DNA of 64,000 bases from Clostridium aciditolerans. GTDB lineage: Bacteria; Bacillota; Clostridia; Clostridiales; Clostridiaceae. The DNA lies in contig NZ_JAEEGB010000007.1 of assembly GCF_016316925.1 (NCBI RefSeq), positions 102,773 through 166,772 on the forward strand, in the 5' to 3' direction. This document shows, one piece after another, positions 44,917 through 54,198 of the stretch. A program made the position numbers and the translations under genes. The notes under the pieces are model-generated. The model had not been told where the DNA came from, did not search any database, and saw nothing but the letters and a program-made list of their open reading frames with translations. Every line of letters begins with the position of its first letter. Position 1 is the stretch's first letter.

Positions 44917-45471
44917 ATGTTAAATAGTGACTTGCTAAAAGGATCTAATCTAAGACTGACATCCTTAAAAGAAGAGGACTTAAATACCTTTGAAAATTGG
45001 TACAATGATGTAAAGTTTTTAAGACATTACGATATGATTGCAGCATTTCCTAAGTCACAACCACAACTTTTAGAAATGCTTCAAGATATAAGAAATTCTA
45101 ATGATAGATATATATTTGCAGTAAGAACAATAGAAGAGAATAAATTTATAGGCGTTACTGGTTTTGAAAATATACTATGGAATAATGGAGTTGCTATTAT
45201 TTATATAGGTATAGGAGATAATAGCTTTAGAGGAAGAGGTTTCGGAAAAGAATCCTTGCTACTTACTATGGAATTTGGATTTCAAGAACTGAATTTACAT
45301 AGAATTCAGCTTAATGTTTTATCCTATAATGACCCGGCTATAAAACTTTATGAAAGCTTAGGTTTTAAAAGAGAAGGTGTTTATAGAGAGTTCATTCATA
45401 GAGATGGTAAAAGATATGACATGTATCTTTATGGAATTCTTCGCAGCGAATGGGAAAATAGAAATTTATAG
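44917..45471 (+). CDS. GNAT acetyltransferase, RimJ/RimL type
   Basis: The 184-residue protein is a GNAT fold with the acetyl-CoA-binding GIGDNSFRGRGFGKESLLL near residue 105 and the RimJ/L-type LNLHRIQLNVLSYNDPAIKLYESLGF, given here as LHRIQLNVLSYN and AIKLYESLGF. It may acetylate ribosomal or other protein N-termini, or a small molecule. Start is an ATG behind GAGGTG. It is monocistronic. Confidence 0.9.
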   Translation: MLNSDLLKGSNLRLTSLKEEDLNTFENWYNDVKFLRHYDMIAAFPKSQPQLLEMLQDIRNSNDRYIFAVRTIEENKFIGVTGFENILWNNGVAIIYIGIGDNSFRGRGFGKESLLLTMEFGFQELNLHRIQLNVLSYNDPAIKLYESLGFKREGVYREFIHRDGKRYDMYLYGILRSEWENRNL

Positions 45472-45490
45472 GGCTCAAGGCCCTATAAAT
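45464..45490 (+). terminator. Terminator at the acetyltransferase stop
   Basis: ATTTATAGGGC and GCCCTATAAAT form an 11-bp stem with a TCAAG-type loop; the stop codon lies inside the left arm. Followed by TATTTG and TTT. Confidence 0.8.
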
Positions 45491-45508
45491 TATTTGTTTT
45501 CATCTAAT

Positions 45509-46243
45509 TTAAAACAATATCTCCTGCCCTCTCTCATGTATCTCTACAATATCTGAGGAGCGGTTAGTCATCTTTTCTTTAAAGCTTTTTGTTATTTCTG
45601 GGTTATCACCAAAGTGCATTGGTATAAAAAGTTTTGGTTTTACCCTTTCGATTAAGTACTCTCCTCCAAGGTAGTAGTATTCTTCTAACCTATGATCTAC
45701 AGGAAAAAATGCTATGTCTATCTTTTCATTAGATAACTTTTCTACTTCTTTCTTAAAGGCTTTTTCCATAGCTGAATTTTCTTCATCACTATCTTCTTTC
45801 CAATGCCACCAATTTAGATCTCCGGCATGGAATATGGAAATTCCATCTACCTTTACTAAGAAGGATATTCCTATATCTGTAGATCCATATGCCTTTATCT
45901 CTATGTCATCAACCTCTATATTTTCACCTTCTGATATATAGATAACTTCAGGAAAATCATCATTTTTTTCTATATCAGTACTTAAAATGTATTTTATGCT
46001 AGGATTTATTTCTTTCCATGAAAATATAATTGGGTTAAAGTGATCAAAATGCGAGTGAGAAACAAACACCATGACGTTTTTTTCTGTTTGTAGTGCTTCT
46101 CTGCAAATCACACCATGCTGCAAAGTTCTTTTTTCAACATCATCATTAAAGTAATCAAAGATTAAAATATTAGATTTTGTTTCTATTATAAATCCATCAT
46201 GATATAAATAGTGTATTTTTGCTTTATTCAAATTTAACTTCAC
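45509..46243 (-). CDS. MBL-fold metallo-hydrolase
   Basis: The 244-residue protein has the metallo-beta-lactamase motif SHSHFDHF near residue 63 and later HAGDLNWWHW, HLIERVKPK-like region and PMHFGDNPE, so all metal ligands of a two-metal site are present. It resembles UlaG-type and related small-molecule hydrolases. It is the last gene of a three-gene run after nitroreductase and glyoxalase, with which it may form a detoxification cluster. Substrate unknown. Confidence 0.85.
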   Translation of the reverse strand: MKLNLNKAKIHYLYHDGFIIETKSNILIFDYFNDDVEKRTLQHGVICREALQTEKNVMVFVSHSHFDHFNPIIFSWKEINPSIKYILSTDIEKNDDFPEVIYISEGENIEVDDIEIKAYGSTDIGISFLVKVDGISIFHAGDLNWWHWKEDSDEENSAMEKAFKKEVEKLSNEKIDIAFFPVDHRLEEYYYLGGEYLIERVKPKLFIPMHFGDNPEITKSFKEKMTNRSSDIVEIHERGQEILF

Positions 46244-46254
46244 CTCAAGATCAT

Positions 46255-46632
46255 TTATACTACATTTTTATTTGGTAAAATTTCTGTCCAATAGCCGTCT
46301 GGATCAGCTATAAAGTAAAGTCCCATCCCCTTATTTTCGTAGCATATACAACCCATCTTTTTGTGGTGCTCATATGCTTTATCAAAGTCATCTGTTGTTA
46401 CAGCCATATGTATTTCGTTATCTCCTAAATTATATGGCTCTTTTCTATCTGTAAGATATGTAAGTTCTAATGTATGACTACTGCCTGCATCCTTTAAAAA
46501 TACTAAAGTAAAGCTTCCATCTGGGGCATGATATCTTCTAACCTCTTCAAAGCCTAATGCCTCTTTATAGAAGTTTACACTCTTTTCAAGATCTAGCACA
46601 TTGATATTATTATGTTCAAATTTAAATTTCAT
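46255..46632 (-). CDS. Glyoxalase/VOC-family protein
   Basis: The 125-residue vicinal-oxygen-chelate protein has two beta-alpha-beta-beta-beta modules, with the metal ligands in FEHNNINVLDLEKSVNFY and later in HMAVTTDDFDKAY and DPDGYWTEIL, here as EHNNINVLDLEKS. That is the pattern of glyoxalase I (lactoylglutathione lyase). The ATG at 46632 fits; a GTG three codons earlier is part of the ribosome site. It is 12 bp from the metallo-hydrolase. Confidence 0.88.
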   Translation of the reverse strand: MKFKFEHNNINVLDLEKSVNFYKEALGFEEVRRYHAPDGSFTLVFLKDAGSSHTLELTYLTDRKEPYNLGDNEIHMAVTTDDFDKAYEHHKKMGCICYENKGMGLYFIADPDGYWTEILPNKNVV

Positions 46633-46672
46633 TTTTAACACCTCTTATTATTAATAAATTTAGCCAGTTTTA

Positions 46673-47245
46673 TTAAATATCTAAAATGATATCTTTTAAT
46701 TTTCTCTTTGGTACGTGGTGAACAGCTTTTTCATCTCTCCAATACTTAATATCTCCTGATGGCTGTAGCTCTTCTAGTACTACCTCTTCCTTTGGTTTAC
46801 CGAGTGCAATTACCATAAGAATTTCATAATTATCATTAATATTAAGATCCTTTGCCAATCCAACTCTATCAATGCTGCCAAACATACAACCGCCTAATCC
46901 TTTTTCAACAGCTCCTAGGAGTATGCTTTGTGCAGCTATACCATGATCCCACCAACAATTTTTACTTATGTTCAAATCTTTAAGCACTATTACATATGCA
47001 CTAGGCTTTTCTCCTTCCTCCGGACCATCCCAATCCTTTAGATATCCAGCCCATCTAAGGTGCTTAAATATTTTTTCATTCTTTACATTGTCATTAGATA
47101 AAATATATTTTAATGGCTGCATATTTGTTCCAGATGAAGATACTCTAGCAAGATCAATTAATTCTCTTAAGCTCTCCATACTTATATTATGTTCCCCATA
47201 AAACCTTCTATAAGTTCTGTTTTTCAAAACTAGTTCTCTAATCAA
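46673..47245 (-). CDS. Nitroreductase-family FMN protein
   Basis: The 190-residue protein starts RTYRRFYGEHNISMESLREL and has SGTNMQPLKYI, the FMN-contacting region, and GLGGCMFGSIDR, all typical of nitroreductases. It reduces nitro compounds or quinones with NAD(P)H. It starts at TTG with a GGGGTG site upstream. It heads the three-gene run with glyoxalase and metallo-hydrolase. Confidence 0.9.
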   Translation of the reverse strand: MIRELVLKNRTYRRFYGEHNISMESLRELIDLARVSSSGTNMQPLKYILSNDNVKNEKIFKHLRWAGYLKDWDGPEEGEKPSAYVIVLKDLNISKNCWWDHGIAAQSILLGAVEKGLGGCMFGSIDRVGLAKDLNINDNYEILMVIALGKPKEEVVLEELQPSGDIKYWRDEKAVHHVPKRKLKDIILDI

Positions 47246-47419
47246 CTTTTACACACCCCTTGCAGTACCTTAGTTAAAACCACAACTAATAGTACAAAAT
47301 TATTATTAGAATTTTTATTGTAAAATATATTCTATATAACCATTATAGTTTTATATAAAAACTCTATTCAAGAAAGCACTTTTTTGTACTTAGGTTTCCT
47401 GTAGGTTACTATAATTAAT

Positions 47420-47863
47420 TTATTTGCTATTTTCAAGGTAGTCAATTAATGCTTGAAATGCCATGACATATCCCAAGAATCCAAAGCCACAAATTTGCCC
47501 AACGCAAGCAGCAGCTGTAACAGATTTATGTCTAAATTCTTCTCTCCTATGTATATTGCTTAAATGCACCTCAACAGAAGGAATATTTACGGATTTTAAA
47601 GCATCATAAATAGCTATACTATAGTGAGTGTATGCTCCTGGATTAATTACTATACCATCGTACTTTTTATTATATGCCCTTTGTATATGGTTTATTATTT
47701 CTCCTTCGATGTTACTTTGAACTATATCTAGTTCAAATTTTAATTCCTTGGACCTTTCTTCCAGAAGGTTGCAGAGATCTTCATAGTTTTTATCTCCATA
47801 TATACCTTTTTCTCTTATACCAAGAAAGTTTAAGTTAGGCCCATTGATAACTAATATCTTCAC
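47420..47863 (-). CDS. aroQ: 3-dehydroquinate dehydratase, type II
   Basis: AroQ removes water from dehydroquinate on the shikimate path. The 147-residue length is the type II norm. It starts ILVINGPNLNFLGIREKGIYG, with catalytic Tyr and Arg, has the NPGAYTHYSIAIYDAL block and HLSNIHRREEFRHKSV with the active His, here as SNIHRREEFRHKS. It starts at GTG behind AAAGGAG. It is the last gene of an aroE-aroK-aroQ run. Confidence 0.96.
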   Translation of the reverse strand: MKILVINGPNLNFLGIREKGIYGDKNYEDLCNLLEERSKELKFELDIVQSNIEGEIINHIQRAYNKKYDGIVINPGAYTHYSIAIYDALKSVNIPSVEVHLSNIHRREEFRHKSVTAAACVGQICGFGFLGYVMAFQALIDYLENSK

Positions 47864-47877
47864 TGTACTTTCTCCTT

Positions 47878-48378
47878 TTAGTTTAATATTTTAATTATTT
47901 TTTGTATAATTTCATCAATACTACTGTCATTTATAATTTGAAAATCACAACACTCTTTATATATATTGTATCTTTCTTTAAATAAATCGTAAATTTTATC
48001 TACACCTTGTTTTAAAAGAGGTCTTTTAGAGGTTTCTATGTTTTTTTTAATATCTTCTACTGGTCTGTCTATAAAAACTACTATTCCATTTTTCTTTAGC
48101 AGTTCTATATTCTCTAGGTTTTTTATTACTCCTCCACCTGTAGATATTATAACTTGATTTTTCTCCCCTAATTTTCTGGCAGCTTCATTTTCTAATTGTC
48201 TAAAATATTCTTCACCTTTTTCAAAAATTTTAGAAATTGTTTTTCCAGATTGTTTTTCTATATACCAATCCATATCAATAAATTCGACTTTAAGTCTCTT
48301 AGCTAAAACCTTGCCTATTGTTGTTTTTCCACAGCCTGGCATACCTATTAAAATAATATTTTTATTTAGCTTATTCAT
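47878..48378 (-). CDS. aroK: Shikimate kinase
   Basis: AroK phosphorylates shikimate. The 166-residue protein has Walker A GMPGCGKTTIGK near residue 12, FIDMDWYIE with the shikimate-binding Asp, RQLENEAARKL and VIISTGGGVIKN with the conserved GGG. The ATG at 48378 has a TAGGTG site; a GTG nine bases upstream is not favoured. It overlaps the end of aroE by 8 bp. Confidence 0.95.
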   Translation of the reverse strand: MNKLNKNIILIGMPGCGKTTIGKVLAKRLKVEFIDMDWYIEKQSGKTISKIFEKGEEYFRQLENEAARKLGEKNQVIISTGGGVIKNLENIELLKKNGIVVFIDRPVEDIKKNIETSKRPLLKQGVDKIYDLFKERYNIYKECCDFQIINDSSIDEIIQKIIKILN

Positions 48379-49195
48379 TATTTTCACCTATCATAAGCTG
48401 TAGTTTTTCATATATTTTATCTACAACATTATTACTTATCTCTATTCCATGCCAAATTTCCTGAGCAGCAGCTGCTTGAGCAATTAACATATATAGTCCA
48501 TTTATTGTTTTTAAATTTAACTCTCTTGCCTCAGATAAAAATTTTGTTTCTAGAGGGTTGTATATTATATCAACAGCTACTGAAAATTCTTTTAAAATAT
48601 CTTTCCTTACCGGGCTATTCTCTACATTAGGGTACATACCGCATGGAGTACAATTTATAATTAAATCCTTATTTTCTAGCTCATGTAATTGCTCATAGGA
48701 TATTACTTTAAAATCTCCTAGATTGTTGACCTTTTGAGGCTCTCTACTTACATATATAAGTTCCCCAATATTATTATCTATTAAATACTGAACTACCGCC
48801 TTAGATGCACCGCCAGTACCTAATATTACTGCACTTTTATTTGTAATATCTATTGCTGCTTTTTTTAATGTTTCACCAAAGCCATAATAATCTGTGTTAT
48901 ATCCAATTAACTTTCCATTTTTAAAATCTACTGTATTTACAGCTCCTATTCTTTCAGCCTCAGGAGATATCTCATCAAGATACTTAATTATCTCTACTTT
49001 ATATGGTATGGTAACAGTTACTCCTCTAGCTTCAAGAGCCTTAAGTCCTTCTACTGCTTTTTCTAAATTTTCTTTTTTAATTTCAAATAAATTATATACC
49101 GCTTTTGGGTTTATATTTTCAAAAATCATGTTATGAATTTGTGGAGAAAAGCTGTGTCCTAATTTTTCTCCTATAAGTCCGTAAATGTTACTCAT
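48371..49195 (-). CDS. aroE: Shikimate dehydrogenase
   Basis: AroE reduces 3-dehydroshikimate to shikimate with NADPH. The 274-residue protein has GLIGEKLGHSFSPQIHN at the start, then GVTVTIPYKVEIIKYLDEI with catalytic Lys, the NADP motif AVILGTGGASKAV and the end GLYMLIAQAAAAQEIW. It starts at ATG 49195 with GAGGTG upstream. It is the first gene of the run, so two further path steps follow. Confidence 0.96.
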   Translation of the reverse strand: MSNIYGLIGEKLGHSFSPQIHNMIFENINPKAVYNLFEIKKENLEKAVEGLKALEARGVTVTIPYKVEIIKYLDEISPEAERIGAVNTVDFKNGKLIGYNTDYYGFGETLKKAAIDITNKSAVILGTGGASKAVVQYLIDNNIGELIYVSREPQKVNNLGDFKVISYEQLHELENKDLIINCTPCGMYPNVENSPVRKDILKEFSVAVDIIYNPLETKFLSEARELNLKTINGLYMLIAQAAAAQEIWHGIEISNNVVDKIYEKLQLMIGENNE

Positions 49196-49328
49196 TATTC
49201 TTTTGCACCTCACCTTACATTTCTTCTATACTCATAATAATATATTACAAAAATTTTACTACATAATAAAGAAAAAATCTAAAATATAAAAATAACATAG
49301 AGTTTCACAAAGAAACCCTACGTTATCT

Positions 49329-49463
49329 TTATCTTCTCATATGTTTTAATATAATTATTACAAGTATCAAATCAGAGTTAGGCTCTAATCCTAAAATATT
49401 GCAATACCTACAGCAGTCAAAATATCTATATATACAGTGTCTGCATCCTTTCCTACGCCCCAT
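49329..49463 (-). CDS. Cys/Arg-rich 44-residue microprotein, third family member
   Basis: An ATG behind AGGGGTG opens a 44-codon frame. It starts MGRRKGCRHCIYRYFDCC, then RYC, and after a Gly/Pro stretch has a hydrophobic LILVIIILK segment and a basic end. The order (Arg/Cys-rich N-terminus, short membrane helix) matches the two microproteins near 10.5-11 kb, although it lacks the Gly-rich part. It may be a divergent relative. Confidence 0.65.
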   Translation of the reverse strand: MGRRKGCRHCIYRYFDCCRYCNILGLEPNSDLILVIIILKHMRR

Positions 49464-49606
49464 GTAATTCACCCCTTATACTTTTAGTTTATATACCATA
49501 AATAAAATTGTGATTAAAACTATAGCAAATTTATCTGTTCTTGCAAAAAAATACTTGCACCTTACCTTACGTCATGTGTTAAAATAGTCTAAGTAGAGGT
49601 GGTAAA

Positions 49607-50806
49607 ATGTCCGAAAAGGAAAATACTTTATTTACTACAGGTGAATTTGCCAAAAAAGCTGGAGTTACTTTAAGGACTTTAAGATATTATGACAAAATAG
49701 GTTTATTAAAGCCTAACTGTCACAACGATCTAGGTCATAGGTTATACAGCAAGCAGGACTTTGGAAGACTTCAAAAAATCTTAACATTAAAGTTCATAGG
49801 ACTCTCTTTAGATGATATTGCCAATATAATGAAACATGACATAAATGACCAAGACTTTAAAAAATCTTTAGAAATACAAAAGTCCATAATGGAAGAAAAA
49901 ATACAGCATATACAAATGGTCATAAAGTCAATAGATGAAACTGTCCATATGCTGGATAAGAGCAATGTATTAAACTGGGATAAATTTATAAACATAATTA
50001 ATGTAATAAACATAGATAAAAAGTGGTCTGAACAATACGAAAATGCTTCAAACTTAAAGGCAAGAATAAGAATTCATGAGCTTTTCAGTACTAATAAAGA
50101 AGGCTGGATGAATTGGTTTTTTAATCAAATGCAAGTTCCAGAAAATGCACATATATTAGAACTGGGCTGTGGTGACGGTAGCCTTTGGGAGAAAAATTTT
50201 AATGATATCCCTATAAGCTGGAATATTACATTAACGGACTTTTCCAATGGAATGCTTAAAGATGCTAAAAAAAATTTAGATACTAAATCTCAAAGATTTA
50301 AATTTCAAATTGTAGATGCACAAAACATTCCCTTTGAAAACTGTAGTTTCGATGTTGTAATAGCAAATCATATGTTGTATCATGTACCAGACAGAGAAAA
50401 GGCATTTTCTGAAATACAGAGAGTTTTAAAACCAAATGGATATTTTTACGCTTCCACTGTTGGTAAAAACCACATGAAAGAGATGAGAGAAATTGTCTCA
50501 AGATTTAATTCTGAAAGCATAACTACAAAAAGTTGGGACTCTACTGAAAGTTTTCAGCTAGAAAATGGTTTGGGTCAGGTTTCAAAATGGTTTAAAGAGG
50601 TAAAACTAAATAGATATAATGATAGTTTAGTAGTTACTCACCCAACTCCCCTTATTGATTATATATTTTCTATGCCTGGGAACACAAAAGAAATATTTAC
50701 TGATGAAAAACTTCAGCAGCTTATAGATTTTTTGCAAAAAGAAATCAAAGAAACTGGAGGAATATATATTACTAAAGACACAGGTTTTTTTAAAGGAAGA
50801 AAATAA
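49607..50806 (+). CDS. MerR-type regulator fused to a SAM methyltransferase
   Basis: The 399-residue protein starts with a MerR winged helix (about residues 8-75, TTGEFAKKAGVTLRTLRYYD) and a coiled-coil dimer helix to about 125. The rest (about 150-395) is a Class I methyltransferase with the SAM motif ILELGCGDGSLWEKN and FDVVIANHMLYHVPDREKA, followed by the lid. It may sense a compound in its methyltransferase domain, or methylate a small molecule while controlling its own cluster. It is followed by two aminotransferases at 39 and 20 bp. The ATG has GAGGTGG. Confidence 0.85.
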   Translation: MSEKENTLFTTGEFAKKAGVTLRTLRYYDKIGLLKPNCHNDLGHRLYSKQDFGRLQKILTLKFIGLSLDDIANIMKHDINDQDFKKSLEIQKSIMEEKIQHIQMVIKSIDETVHMLDKSNVLNWDKFINIINVINIDKKWSEQYENASNLKARIRIHELFSTNKEGWMNWFFNQMQVPENAHILELGCGDGSLWEKNFNDIPISWNITLTDFSNGMLKDAKKNLDTKSQRFKFQIVDAQNIPFENCSFDVVIANHMLYHVPDREKAFSEIQRVLKPNGYFYASTVGKNHMKEMREIVSRFNSESITTKSWDSTESFQLENGLGQVSKWFKEVKLNRYNDSLVVTHPTPLIDYIFSMPGNTKEIFTDEKLQQLIDFLQKEIKETGGIYITKDTGFFKGRK

Positions 50807-50845
50807 TAAAAGTTTAATAAGGTAAAAATGAAAGGATTGATTATA

Positions 50846-52027
50846 ATGAATAAAAAAATACCATTTTCACCACCAGATATAACTCAAGCAGAAATTGATG
50901 CAGTTGTTGAGGTTTTAAAATCAGGCTGGATTACTTCCGGACCTAAAACTGCTGAATTTGAAACAAAATTAGCAGAATATCTAGAAACTAACAAGGCTGT
51001 TGCATTAAACAGTGCTACTGCAGGTTTAGAGCTTGTATTAAAAGTTTTTGATATAAAAGAAGGAGATGAAGTTATAACTACTCCTTATACTTATACTGCT
51101 ACTGCTAGCGTTTCCTTGCATAGAGGTATCAAGCCAATATTTGTAGATGTTGAAAAGGATAGTTTCATAATAGATATAGAGAAAATAGCAGATGCTATTA
51201 CTCCTAAAACAAAAGCAATTTATACTGTTGATTTTGCTGGAATACCAGTAGACTATGATGCAGTTCGTGCAATGTTAAAGAAAAAGAATCGTGAAGATAT
51301 AATTTTTGTATCTGATTCATCCCATTCCTTCGGTGCAAAATATAAAGGAAAAAGAGTCGGAGGTCAAGCGGATTTCCACATATTCTCTTTCCATGCAGTA
51401 AAGAACTTTACTACTGCTGAAGGTGGAGCTATAAGCTTTGGTGATAATAACTTTAAAGGCAGAGAAGATTTATATAAAGAATTTAAATTAGCATCTTTAC
51501 ATGGCCAATCAAAGGATGCTCTTTCAAAGATGAAAGCTGGAGCTTGGCAATATGATATAGTAACAGATGGTTACAAATGCAATCTTACAGATATAGCTTC
51601 TTCTATTGGCTTAGTACAATTAACAAGATATGAAGATATGCTTGTAAAGCGTAAAGCAATATTTGATATTTATTCTAAACACTTAGGTGAAAAGGATTGG
51701 GCTATACTACCTTTCGAAAGAGAAGGCGAAACTGTAACTTCTTATCACTTATATCCTTTACGTATTAAAGGCTTTAATGAAGAACAAAGAGCTGAGGTTA
51801 TAAAAACATTAGCTGATATGGATATAGCTACTAATGTTCACTTTATTCCTCTGCCAATGTTCACTCTTTATAAAAACCTTGGCTATAAGATAGAAGATTA
51901 TCCAAATGCTTATGCACAATATGCAAATGAAATTTCTGTACCACTTTACTCACTTCTTACATTAGAAGATGCTGAGTATGTAGTTAAGGAACTTATTAAA
52001 GCAGTTGAAAAAGTTATGGCAAAATAA
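50846..52027 (+). CDS. DegT/DnrJ/EryC1/StrS-family aminotransferase, first
   Basis: Enzymes of this PLP family usually aminate keto-sugar nucleotides. The 393-residue protein has the phosphate-binding IKEGDEVITTPYTYTATAS segment, here as EGDEVITTPYTYTATA, DSSHSFGAKYKGKRVGG and the PLP lysine in FSFHAVKNFTTAEGG. It has no nearby dehydratase or sugar transferase, so the substrate is unclear; relatives act on UDP-4-keto sugars. An alternative start 18 bp upstream is possible. The next gene is a paralogue. Confidence 0.85.
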   Translation: MNKKIPFSPPDITQAEIDAVVEVLKSGWITSGPKTAEFETKLAEYLETNKAVALNSATAGLELVLKVFDIKEGDEVITTPYTYTATASVSLHRGIKPIFVDVEKDSFIIDIEKIADAITPKTKAIYTVDFAGIPVDYDAVRAMLKKKNREDIIFVSDSSHSFGAKYKGKRVGGQADFHIFSFHAVKNFTTAEGGAISFGDNNFKGREDLYKEFKLASLHGQSKDALSKMKAGAWQYDIVTDGYKCNLTDIASSIGLVQLTRYEDMLVKRKAIFDIYSKHLGEKDWAILPFEREGETVTSYHLYPLRIKGFNEEQRAEVIKTLADMDIATNVHFIPLPMFTLYKNLGYKIEDYPNAYAQYANEISVPLYSLLTLEDAEYVVKELIKAVEKVMAK

Positions 52028-52047
52028 ATTAAGCGAGGTACGTAAAT

Positions 52048-53154
52048 ATGAAAGTTAATTTTTATACATCTCAAAGAGAATATAATGAAAAAAAAGCAGA
52101 ATTTGATAAGGCAATATTTGACGTTATAGAAAAAGGTAGTTTTATATTAGGACCTACTGTTACAAATTTTGAAGAGGAAATAAAAAAGTATACTGGAGCT
52201 AAGCACGCAATCGGTGTAGCTTCTGGTACAGATGCTTTGGTAATAGCTTCACACATTTTAGGCTTTACTTCTGGTAAAGAAGTTATTACTTCACCATTTA
52301 CATTCTTAGCATCAACTTCTTGTATAGCAAAACATAATGCAAAACCAGTTTTTGTAGACATTGATGAGGAAACTTTTGAAATAGATACAACTAAAATAGA
52401 AGAAAAAATAAACTCAAATACAGCAGGAATTATACCAATTCACCTATTCTCTCAAATGAATAACATGGATAGAATAATGGAAATATCCACTAAGCATAAT
52501 ATAAGAGTTTTAGAAGATGCTGCTGAAGCTTTTGGTATGAGATGGAATGGCAAACACTCTGGTACTATTGGTGATATGGGTATATTCTCATTCTTCCCAA
52601 CAAAAACACTAGGCGGTTATGGTGACGGTGGTATGATAGTTACTAACGATGATAACTTAGCTCAAATGACTAAGATGTTCAGAGTTCATGGAGCTTCTAA
52701 AAAATATCACTATGACTATATAGGATATAACTCCAGACTTGATTCAATTCAAGCTGCTGTACTTTCAGTTAAATTAAAATACATAGACGAAGCTATTAAA
52801 AAGAGAGAAACTATTGCTAACTGGTATATGGATAAGTTATCAGACTGCGAGTATGTAAGATTCCCTAAGATTAAAGGACCTCAAAGTCCAGTATACTATG
52901 TATTTAATATACTAGCAGAAAAAAGAGATGAACTTGCTAATTTCCTAAAGGAAAACGAAATAGGTTACAGCATTTACTACCCAATACCTCTTCATATGCA
53001 AAAATGCTTCAGCTATCTAGGACATAAGAAAGGTGATTTCCCTGTATCAGAAAAGATTTCAGAGGAAATTCTAGCTCTTCCAATCTACCCAGAGATAACT
53101 GAGGAAGAAGTAGATTTTGTATGTGAGACTATAAAGAAATTCTATAAAAAATAA
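52048..53154 (+). CDS. DegT/DnrJ/EryC1/StrS-family aminotransferase, second
   Basis: The 368-residue protein has the same fold with GKEVITSPFTFLASTSCI, LEDAAEAFGMRWNGK and the PLP lysine in FSFFPTKTLGGYGDGG. It shares the family architecture with the gene before it but is clearly diverged in sequence, so the two likely act on different substrates or form a heteromer. The gene starts 20 bp after the first with a GAGGTA-type site. It is followed by a large palindrome. Confidence 0.85.
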   Translation: MKVNFYTSQREYNEKKAEFDKAIFDVIEKGSFILGPTVTNFEEEIKKYTGAKHAIGVASGTDALVIASHILGFTSGKEVITSPFTFLASTSCIAKHNAKPVFVDIDEETFEIDTTKIEEKINSNTAGIIPIHLFSQMNNMDRIMEISTKHNIRVLEDAAEAFGMRWNGKHSGTIGDMGIFSFFPTKTLGGYGDGGMIVTNDDNLAQMTKMFRVHGASKKYHYDYIGYNSRLDSIQAAVLSVKLKYIDEAIKKRETIANWYMDKLSDCEYVRFPKIKGPQSPVYYVFNILAEKRDELANFLKENEIGYSIYYPIPLHMQKCFSYLGHKKGDFPVSEKISEEILALPIYPEITEEEVDFVCETIKKFYKK

Positions 53155-53171
53155 TACGACGTATTATTTTT

Positions 53172-53258
53172 TATAGGACAGAGGACAATTGACAGAGGGC
53201 AGTGAAGGAGGAAAACTCACCTTCACTGCCCTCTGTCCTCTGTCAACTGTCCTCTGAT
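53172..53258. repeat. Large perfect-type palindrome of AGGACAG repeats
   Basis: GACAGAGGACAATTGACAG then AGGGCAGTGAAGG on the left pairs with CCTTCACTGCCCTCTG then TCCTCTGTCAACTGTCCTCTG on the right, split here as CCTTCACTGCC and TCTGTCAACTGTCCTC. Loop is about 10 nt. The stem is over 30 bp. It could serve as a terminator between convergent genes and resembles the multi-copy ACAGAGGACAG palindromes found in various bacteria. Confidence 0.8.
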
Positions 53259-53265
53259 AAAAATC

Positions 53266-54198
53266 CTATATATCACAAAAGTAATTATCTTCCCCATCTT
53301 TATTTTTTGCAACATACATTGCCTTGTCAGCTTTTACTATTAATTCATTAATAGTATCTCCATTCTTTGGATAAAAGCTAACTCCAATACTTAGCGATAT
53401 ATTTATTTGTTTTTCATTATTTATAGTTTTGTTTTTATTATTAATAATTCTAGAAACTATAGGTTTATAATTATCAAGACTTTTTATATCCGGTAATAAT
53501 ATTAAAAATTCATCCCCACCATATCTAGCAACTACGTCGTTTTTTCTTGTAGCTTTGGTTAATATATCAGCAACTTTAATAAGAACTTTATCACCTATTT
53601 CATGTCCATACGTATCATTTATATATTTAAATTTATTAACATCTATAAACATCAATCCTAACAAACTATTGTTTCTTTTGGCACTATCTAAAAATTTCTC
53701 AGCATATTTATAAAATAATGTTCTATTTGCAACACCCGTTAATTTATCGTAATAAGCTAAGTTTTTTATAATCTTTTCTTTTTCTTTTAATTCTTTATTT
53801 AATTTATATAAATCATGAACATATTTTCTTAACTGCTCAATATGAAGGAATTGATTTGTTACATCAATAAACTCAATAAGAATAACCTTTCTATCGTCAC
53901 TTTTTAACTTACTTATTTTTAAATTTAATTTTTTATCGCTGCTGATCAGGCCCTTGTGCATAGCTGCTGAAAGAAACATTTTACATTCATTTTGCATTAC
54001 ATTTTCAATTAAATCTTTAAAATATTTTTTATTTAAACCTGGTAAAACGCTATATATATTACTTTTGAGTACATTCTCTAGTTTTATATCAGTTAAATAT
54101 TCCATATAATTATTCCAATATAATATTTCAGATTTTTCGTTTAATACTATAGCTCCTTCATTTATACAATCTAATGTGTCACGTAATATTTTATCCAT
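53266..54198 (-). CDS. PAS-GGDEF diguanylate cyclase
   Basis: The 310-residue protein has a PAS-like N-terminal (about residues 1-115), a short coiled coil and a GGDEF domain (about 140-305). The active loop is intact (RYGGDEFLILLP), with DKLTGVANRTLFY at the domain start. It should make c-di-GMP. It is the last gene of an overlapping operon with cheY- and cheC-like genes, behind a c-di-GMP-II riboswitch, which implies feedback control. Start overlaps the cheC-like gene by 8 bp. Confidence 0.92.
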   Translation of the reverse strand: MDKILRDTLDCINEGAIVLNEKSEILYWNNYMEYLTDIKLENVLKSNIYSVLPGLNKKYFKDLIENVMQNECKMFLSAAMHKGLISSDKKLNLKISKLKSDDRKVILIEFIDVTNQFLHIEQLRKYVHDLYKLNKELKEKEKIIKNLAYYDKLTGVANRTLFYKYAEKFLDSAKRNNSLLGLMFIDVNKFKYINDTYGHEIGDKVLIKVADILTKATRKNDVVARYGGDEFLILLPDIKSLDNYKPIVSRIINNKNKTINNEKQINISLSIGVSFYPKNGDTINELIVKADKAMYVAKNKDGEDNYFCDI

